The notes beneath the pieces are model-generated. The model did not search any database. It was not told the origin of the DNA and saw only the letters and a program-made list of their open reading frames with translations. Of a stretch of DNA of 64,000 nt, positions 1 through 8,100 are shown piece after piece (the stretch's first letter is position 1; each line of letters begins with the position of its first letter). The stretch lies in assembly GCA_949316235.1 (NCBI GenBank), contig OX438743.1:39587242-39651241 (forward strand). The letters are read 5' to 3'. This stretch comes from Oegoconia quadripuncta. Taxonomy: Eukaryota; Arthropoda; Insecta; Lepidoptera; Autostichidae. The position numbers and the translations under genes are program-made.

Positions 1-2
1 AG

Positions 3-564
3 GAAGCAGAAGATCTCACTGTTGACGCAATAGAGTCAGTTCTCATGTGCCTACTTAAAAAAAAATTAAGCATTAACTGGGACAACAGTTTGGAGGGTTT
101 ATTCCGTCCCGAGGCGCCCTCGTTGCATAAAACATTTCTTTTTAAATTTAGCATAAATCAAAAATATTGCTCTGACCTGCACTTGAAAAGCCTCCAATCT
201 AATTATGAATAATACCTAAATAGCTTTAATTACGGTTATTTTCGAGATTTTCAAATTATTCGTAAAAAAACGGCCACTTTGTTTATTTGTGAATTCTGGA
301 AAATAACCGTCTCGAGCGCAAGTCGGAGTGATTTTCTTAATTTATCCAATGAGGGCGCCACAGGACCGAATAAATCCCTCTTAAACACTTTATCTATCTA
401 CTCTGACGGTATCACCACAGATTAACTAACAGCCCTTACAGTATAACTCTTATTTAAAGATATTAGAGTAATGAAGTAAACAGAAAATCTCAATGATGAG
501 GCAATAGAGTCAGTTCTGATGTACCTTCTCTAAAAAAGTTTAAGCATTAACTGGGACAGCAGTT
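3..564 (+). repeat. Direct repeat pair at the window start
   Basis: Positions 3-90 and 473-564 are diverged direct copies. Both contain GCAATAGAGTCAGTTCT and later GCATTAACTGGGACA. The region in between has no recognisable gene. It may be part of a larger unknown tandem repeat cut by the window edge. Confidence 0.5.
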
Positions 565-829
565 ACGGACTTTATGGACAGTGAGGTCGATGGCCGCTTA
601 CTTGTTCCTCGTATGTTGCACAAAAAATAATGTGAAAATGAATAACTAAACGGTTAGTGTGGTGTCTCCATTGTAGTACCAACAACTCTGTCAAGGCTGT
701 TGAAAGGAGTCCCACGGTATGCATGTATCGATTATAACATGATAGTAATTATACATTGTATGGATAATGCGTTAATTATAGAGGTATGTATGATGCCCCA
801 CTGTTGAAGCACAGCATAGCCTACTCTCA

Positions 830-950
830 CTAAAAGAGATAGGCTTACATACAGGTCATATTCCAGCATTCGGGCCCAGTGCGGACTGGTGAACACCTCG
901 GTCAGTGTTCTCAAGCCGTCGCTGTAAGCCACCGACTTGGCTTTGTAACA
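830..950. repeat. Degenerate repeat fragment
   Basis: Around 865-900 the sequence CGGGCCCAGTGCGGACTGG resembles the SINE-D phrase GGCCCAATGCGGGTTGG found elsewhere in the window. It is probably a decayed mobile-element fragment. No gene is seen in 91-1014. Confidence 0.25.
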
Positions 951-1014
951 GAATAACAAGGCTTAACATGCCCTCTGAATCATTTAAAGACTCGTATAGA
1001 TTTCTATGTTACCT

Positions 1015-1381
1015 CCTGTAGCCTAAACGGCTTGACCGATTTTGAAGTGCAATCGTTCGATTCGTCTTGGTCCCTAGAGAGTCGTAACTCTCTAGGGGCC
1101 AAGGCGCCCGTAATATTTAAAAATGCTGTCGGGTTTTTGGTTTTTAAATACTTAAACACTTACATTACTCCACCGACAAGAGCATAGCTTTTAAATTGAA
1201 GACTGTTTAATAAATAATTATTTAAGTTTTTAAAAACCAAAAAACTCGACAGCACGTTTTGTATTTTGCGGACGCCATGTTGGATTTTTTACCATAAAAT
1301 GTATCCTATGATACTCCGGATACCAAGACGAATCTAACGACACCATGCACTTCGAAATCGGTTATCTTTATAGGCTACAGG
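1015..1381. mobile_element. Fold-back (MITE-like) element with long imperfect TIRs
   Basis: The left end (1015-1073) and right end (1322-1381) are inverted copies over about 58 bp. CCTGTAGCCTA appears at the left and its complement TAGGCTACAGG at the right; GATTCGTCTTGGT is matched by ACCAAGACGAATC. A second inverted pair lies inside (CTGTCGGGTTTTTGG near 1127 against AACCAAAAAACTCGACAG near 1235). There is no coding capacity. Related partial copies lie near 37385-37480 and 42400-42545. It is a non-autonomous fold-back element of unknown family. Confidence 0.6.
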
Positions 1382-1514
1382 CTGCGCCAAAAGAACGGAC
1401 ATACATACATACAATCGAGAAACATTACCCCCTTGCCTTGGGCAGTCGGGTAAAAAAAATGGGACTATTTACCGTCAGATTTAAATTGAGTACGACTTCC
1501 TTACTATAGGTACC

Positions 1515-1780
1515 TGTTTTTTTTTACGCGGGGTAATGCGTTTTGCATACCGCTCGCCTGGGGGACGGCGAGACGGTTATGTGGGACTCCCTGCCGGGAG
1601 GGATATCCCCACCATGACCCCGAGGCGACCTTCCTCGGCAGTAAGGAGGATCTGGGTACGCATAAGCGGCTCCAGGTCCCCCCTCGCCCTGCCCCCCTCA
1701 CTAGGGGAGGCGATCAGCGAGCGGTATGAGGCGCGACACGGCCCGATGCGACGACACCCCCCGGTCATCCACAGTTAGCT
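1515..1780 (-). mobile_element. GC-rich retroelement 3' fragment
   Basis: This sharply GC-rich block sits in AT-rich surroundings. On the minus strand it ends in a poly(A) run (T-run at about 1517-1525), which suggests the 3' end of a minus-strand retrotransposon. Short overlapping ORFs are present on both strands, but I recognise no protein domain in them. Confidence 0.4.
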
Positions 1781-2011
1781 ATACATCAGATATAACACTT
1801 CAACCTTTAGACCGTCCGCTCATTGTATGAACACGCTACCATACGAGAGCTCATCTTTTACTGGTAGTGTTAAGCGTGACTGCGGGCGACTGTACCTTCC
1901 CAAACACCTTGTGGTCCACAATAATAAGCTAATCTATTATTTTAATCTCGATCAAAGGACGTGTTCATTTGTTTTATGGGCATCTCATAAATATAATAGA
2001 TATCCAAAGGT

Positions 2012-2018
2012 TATAAAT
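2012..2018 (+). promoter_or_regulatory. Possible TATA box of the lipase gene
   Basis: TATAAAT lies 61 bp upstream of the proposed lipase start codon. A start site near 2042 would give a short leader of about 30 nt. This is inferred from spacing only, and similar AT-rich words are common nearby. Confidence 0.3.
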
Positions 2019-2072
2019 AATTTCTTCGGAATATATTATCGCCATTTTGTAGGTAATGCGAAGTGTGTGACA

Positions 2073-2156
2073 ATGTTACGTATATTTACAGCGTTGAGTG
2101 TGTTTGTGTGTGTGTTTTCATTACCGCAAAATGTTGGGAACAGACTATATTTTACA
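2073..2156 (+). CDS. Lipase exon 1 (signal peptide)
   Basis: This exon encodes 28 residues beginning MLRIFTALSVFVCVFSLPQ, a typical hydrophobic signal peptide. It is followed by the donor GTAAGT at 2157. The exon ends in phase 0, matching exon 2. The open frame extends upstream to 1827, but the Met at 2073 is chosen because the signal peptide starts there. Exon 1 is assigned by signal peptide, donor and phase, not by sequence conservation. Confidence 0.6.
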
Positions 2157-5100
2157 GTAAGTTGTTTTATATTATAATATCTATGTGACGACCGATTGGT
2201 GTAGTGGCTAATGACCCTGTTAGCGAAACCAATGGTTGCGGGTTCGAATCCCGTGAGGGGTAAATTGTGTGATGAATACGAACATTTCAATCAATCAATC
2301 GAATACTCTTTATTGCACAATTAACAAAAGCTACATGAAGAATACAGCGTACATTATTAATCGCACAAAATGGCGGCCTTATCGCTAACAGCGATCTCTT
2401 CCAGGCAAACCTTAGGGTAAAGATACAAGCTACCAGTAGATGAGGTTTGCACTAATAGTAGCAATACAGGTGTATTTTATAGTTGGTAATTATTATATAA
2501 CATAAACTAAGCCTACAAACTATAACTGGATAATTTAACTGCTCTTAAAACATATAATATATTATTGACTACATAACACACATAAATTTATTCCCGAGTC
2601 ATGGATGTTTATATAAATATTGACTTGAGTAACAAATAAACGCTTTATCTATCAATTCAAAAATACCACTATGGACTGAACACGTAATTTATTTACATAG
2701 TATTAAAAAAAACTTCATTTCGCTAAACAAAAACTATTAGCGATTGCGACGAGTGCTATTAACATATAATAGCAGTCGCAATTGCTTTTTAACTCCCGAC
2801 GTTATGAGAGAGGTGGTACAAGTATGAAGCTGATCTGTCTGTGATCGCTTCAGTGGCTTCGATTCGGCGGGTTCGAAGCGGGGTACATGTTTAAGTACTC
2901 GGTTTGGTAGGTGAAAGGGCATTTTAAATGTCCGCCTGGCTAGCTACCACCATCTTCTCTAAATCTGCCACCAAGCAGCAATGTTAATACCATTTACAAA
3001 GATAAGATAGCCAGTCCCCCAAATGTGTTGGGGTTTCCGGGTCAGTACGCTTCCACCTACGACCTCATCTTCACTTAGAATCACGTGTGATTGAGGTCAA
3101 TCAAGTATGAACCCGTCGTGCATAAAAAAAAACATTACAGTGCCAAAACGGCTGAACCGATTTTAATGGTTTCGTTTTCAAAATCTGTTGTTTGAGAGAT
3201 GTTTCTTTAGGTATGTTTGTTGGAATTCGGTCTTTTAAGCCGTTTCGCAGACACTTAACTTTTAACACTGGTTTGCTTATCCCAAATTATATTCAAAATC
3301 GAGGATAACAGCTAGCTTATGGTATACTCATTGCCCTCGGAAGTTTTAAAAATTTTCAAAATGTTCAATCTATAGATAGTAATTTATGTTCTGCGATTCT
3401 TTTTTAATTTTGGTGAAGATCTGATGATGTACATTTTAATGTTTTAACGTTCGGATATTGAGAAGGGAACCTTAGATTGTTTTGCTAAATTTGAAGAATA
3501 CAATACAATACAATACAAATACACTTTATTGCACAACACAAAAGAAAATACAGTTTCAGAAAAGTGTTAAGAATAGAATGTACAATCACAAAGTAGAAGA
3601 ATCACATTTGTTTGTATCTGGATTTTGTATATTGTATCACAATCTGGAATAGACAGATGTCATAGACTTCCACTATTGACTTGTATGTATCCAAAGGCCT
3701 CTGTGGCAGTATTCAACAGTGGACTGACCATGATGACGATGAGTTTTAATTCTTATTTGCCCTACGAATTGTCAAACATAAGTGGCAGTGATTAGGGCAC
3801 ATTGCTCGTAGGACCGACTGCCGTTGGGGCAGGGCGGTTCTCGAGTGGCGACCACGCACCAGTAAAGGCAGCGTCGGCAGGCCCCCCACTAGGTGGACCG
3901 ACGATTTGGTAAAGATCGCGGGAAGCCGCTGGATGCAGGCAGCGCAGGACCGATCGTTGTGGAGATCTTTGGGAGAGGCCTTTGTCCAGCAATGGACAAA
4001 CAGTCTTTCAGCAGATGATGATGATCATGAATTCTTATTTACAACAGCCCCAGAATATTAGGTCATATGGCTACGAAGCGGAGACCCACACCGTGACCAC
4101 GTCAGATGGCTACATACTGGAGATGCACAGGATCCCGTTCAGACGATACGAAAGTGAGGGTGATCCGTCCAGGCCTGTGGTGTTGCTCATGCACGGTCTG
4201 CTGTCGGCCTCCAATGCATACATCGCTCTTGGTCCAGAGTATAGCATCTGTGAGTAGGTATTCGGCAGACCATCTTTTGAATAATTTTGTTGTGAAGGAG
4301 ATTGCCGGCGAGGCTATGGAGCTGAGATCTCAATGAAATCTAGTGGGTTTTATCTTTTGTTCTTTGTTCTTTTAGGATATACTGTACGTTTTTTTAATGG
4401 GTAGCCGGGTTCCAATATTACTTCATCCCAAATATTTGCTACAAAAACCTAACCTAAATAATCATATTACCAGTTCTACAGCAAGTACTAATAAATCTAT
4501 ATTTATTTAGGGATTCGTAGTCAAACCACACTTTTAATTTAGTCGTTAAAGAGTTAGTAGTTAAAGAAATTAATATATTAACATTAGCATCGCAATATAT
4601 TTACGAAAACTTAATGTATGTAAGAAAAAATATAGAATCGTTTAAGAAAAATAGTGATATACATAATGTTAATACCAGATATAAAAATAAACTTGCTGTT
4701 CATGCCAGCCGTTTACACAAAGTCACTAAGTCATTTAAGGGGCAATGTATACGCTTTTATAATAAGGTTCCAGTGGACATTCAAAATTTACCTTTAAATA
4801 AATTCAAAACCATCATAAAACAGACATTAATTACCAAAGGCTATTATAACATTTCTGACTATCTGGATGATAAGCAAGCATGGACATAGACCGCTCGGCG
4901 ATATTCAGCCTAATTATACAATATAATATAATTGTAACCCAAACTTATTTAAAAGAGCAACCCCTGAGTTTCTTGCTCGTTCTTCTCTGGGGAATCTGCT
5001 TTGCGAATGAGCAAAAATGTCAATAATTTTAATATTAAGATAAAAAATGTGACGTTTTCAAGTGATAATCTTTATCCTACGAAATAAATATTTTTTTTGA

Positions 5101-8100
5101 CTTTGACTTTGACTTTGAGTCATGTCCGTCTGTATAATAGGTTGTGTTACTTGCATGGTGCTATAAGACATTTAGCACGGTTCTGCATATTTATAAACAT
5201 TAAATTGGTCTTTTTGAGGAATTAACGTTGTTTTTAAAATTCTTAAGCAATACTGTAACTTGTAGCTAAAACTTTACTAGGCTCTACCAGTTTACCAGTA
5301 ATAGTCGACCAACTTATGTCATGTAGTTGAATCTGTAAAAAGTTCGTAAAAACTTCATACGAAATTACTAAATTGCACGAATACTTTTGTATTTCAAAAC
5401 GTAGACTATATTCTGAAGGTAAAGATTTAAAAGTTTAACCACCTCCGTGGCTCAATGTAAACAACATTGGGTATACGATTCGGAGGTCGCGGGTTCGATC
5501 CCCAGCGGGGTACATATTTAGTACTCAGTTTGGTTGGTGGTAGGGCATTTTAAATGCCCGCCTGGCTAGTTACCACCATCTTATCTAAATCTGCCGCCAA
5601 ACAGCAATGTTAATAGCATTGTTGTGTTCCGGTTGTCAGAGGTAAGATAGCCAGTACCAAAATAAGATGGGGTTTCCGGGTCAGTACGCTACCACCTTCA
5701 GCCTCATCTTCACTTAACATCAGGTGTGATTGAATCCAAGTGCTAACCCGTTGTGCATAAAAAAAGTAACTTTCATAACACAAAAAAACGGCTTATCTGT
5801 ATCCCTTTAGTTATATAATCTGAATCAAAAAGCCTGGACACAGAGTAATTTTTGTATTCCATAATTCTATACACAGTTCTTCCATGATTCTATATGCAAT
5901 TAAATTGGTATTCTACTGGAGATTAGCAGGAATAGCATGACAGGCGCGATAAACGTTTATGTCGCGCGAGATTATATTTGTCCTGCTCATTCGCTTGGAC
6001 GAAATATACAACTATTCCACTCTAACTCCTATGTCGCGCGCGACGAACGATGTCATGCTACGGGGGTGGGTACCTATTTAGTGGGTAACAGCTTTAAACC
6101 CTGATATTATACTACATTATTTCTTGTTTGCCATTAATGTGGCCCAACCATGCCAATAACCAAAACTTTACATTATCCTTCGTCCAATTCTAATTTCTTT
6201 TTTAAGTTTTACACTGTACGTACTGCACAGTTGTGGAACAAATTACCAGTACATATTCACGACTGTCTTTCGCGTGTGTTTAAGAAGAGGTTAAAAGAGC
6301 ACTGTCTTTCTCAATGATTGGTATGAGTTTGATTAGGTATTTATATGTATTTAGTTATTTGTTTATAATATTTTAAGTAGGTTATTACTAAATATATTTA
6401 TATCATATGTATCTATAATTAACTACGTATATAATTTTTTGGTTTCGCATTGATTTGGTCCTACTCCCGTGTAACACTTCTAACGCCCAGTAGGGTTGGA
6501 GATGAGCTCACCTTTGTATATATGTTCTGACGTAATCTGTTTTTATTTTTTGTGCAATAAAGAATGTGGACGAACACCAGCACTTCCTTGACTCTCACTG
6601 ATAAATGTGGTGTTTCATTATAGCATACAACATGGCCGATGCTGGCTTCGACGTGTGGATGGGCAATGCTCGCGGAAACAAGCTATCGCGACGCCATGTA
6701 ACCCTGAACCCTGATGATAATGTGGACCATCTGGAGTTTTTCGACTACACCTGGGAAGAGATAGGGATGTACGATATCACTGCTATGGTAATGGATTCAT
6801 ACTTAAGCATCAATTAATGTACTTGATAGGTACCTACGCCTCTTTCTATAGAAGTAGATAGAAACGATGGGGTTTCAGAGCGGTGCGTCCGTCCGTAATA
6901 TAAAAAAAAAGTATAAAATGAAATACTCACCAAGACGAGTCAAACGAGACCAAACTTGACGGGTTTACTTCATACCATTATGAAGGCCTTACCACTCTAT
7001 CATCAGACCCTGATTAGCATCTAACGATGGGATCGTTGAATGGTTTACTCACGCATCTCCATGGAGTCCCATCCATCAAAGTCAAAGAATCTTTATTTTG
7101 TAGGTAATCTTTAGTTTGCGATTTTCAAAGCTATATCCAAATTTGTTTTATATTTGGAAAATGGAATATTATTTAAAGATTTCACATGAAATATTTTTTA
7201 ATTTCTGGGCTAAATCACACAATAAAAAAAATTTTAACAGAGTTCTTTTCATGTGCTTCCCATAATCATTTCTTAGATTCGCTGAAACTTTTATAAAGCG
7301 GATACTTTTAAAAATTAACGCTGCCTATACTTAACTTAATGTTATACACATAAAGTTTAGCTAAACTTGGATTTGCCGTTCCCAAAAAAAAATCAAAAAT
7401 GTTTGTATGGAGAAAACAGTCTTAATGAAATTTTTCATACAAAACGCTAATCTCCCATGAAAAGAATTAGTTACCTAAGTAACTAATACTTTTAAATGTG
7501 AAACAGAGATTGATTCTGGAGAGAGTTCGCACCGCTTCTCCAGAGCGGCGCCCGATCGACCTATTTTATAATATTACTATATGATCCGTTATAAAAGAGT
7601 TAATAAACAGAATTAATATGTGCAGCTCGGCCTTATTATTGACACATGTTACAGTACGCAGGATACACTTGAAATAGTCAGGATTAACATTTTTTAAGCT
7701 ACTGCTTGTTCAAAAGACAATTTTCCTCCGAGAAGAACAAACAAAAAACTCGAGGGGTTGCTCTTTTTAAAAACAGGTTTTTATATTACAGAAAGACAAT
7801 TATCTTTCATTATTGATCGAATGGCTCTATCATCTAAACAACAATCATTCAAAATACTTTAGTAAATTCACATATATACACTCACGCCTAATTCCCGTTG
7901 GGGTGGGTACAGACTATGGTTTTCCATTTGCAACGATCCTGACATACTTGTACTAAACGCTTCATACACATTCGTATGTTAGTGGCCGATCGCACCTGAC
8001 ATGCGAGTCCTTTTACTAAATCTGCATCTTATAAATGTAACCAGTACGCATAAAGACTACAATACCTAAGACGTAGGAGCGATGCTTGTTAGGAAAGATA

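Noticed and set aside
1536..1778. 80-codon GC-rich ORF on the + strand
   Set aside because: Open frames occur on both strands of this GC-rich retroelement-like block, as expected by composition. No domain is recognised.
5437..5510. tRNA-like sequences with box A and box B
   Set aside because: These and the similar heads at 13713, 41928, 59540 and elsewhere are each followed by the same SINE body and A-tail, so they are SINE heads, not tRNA genes.
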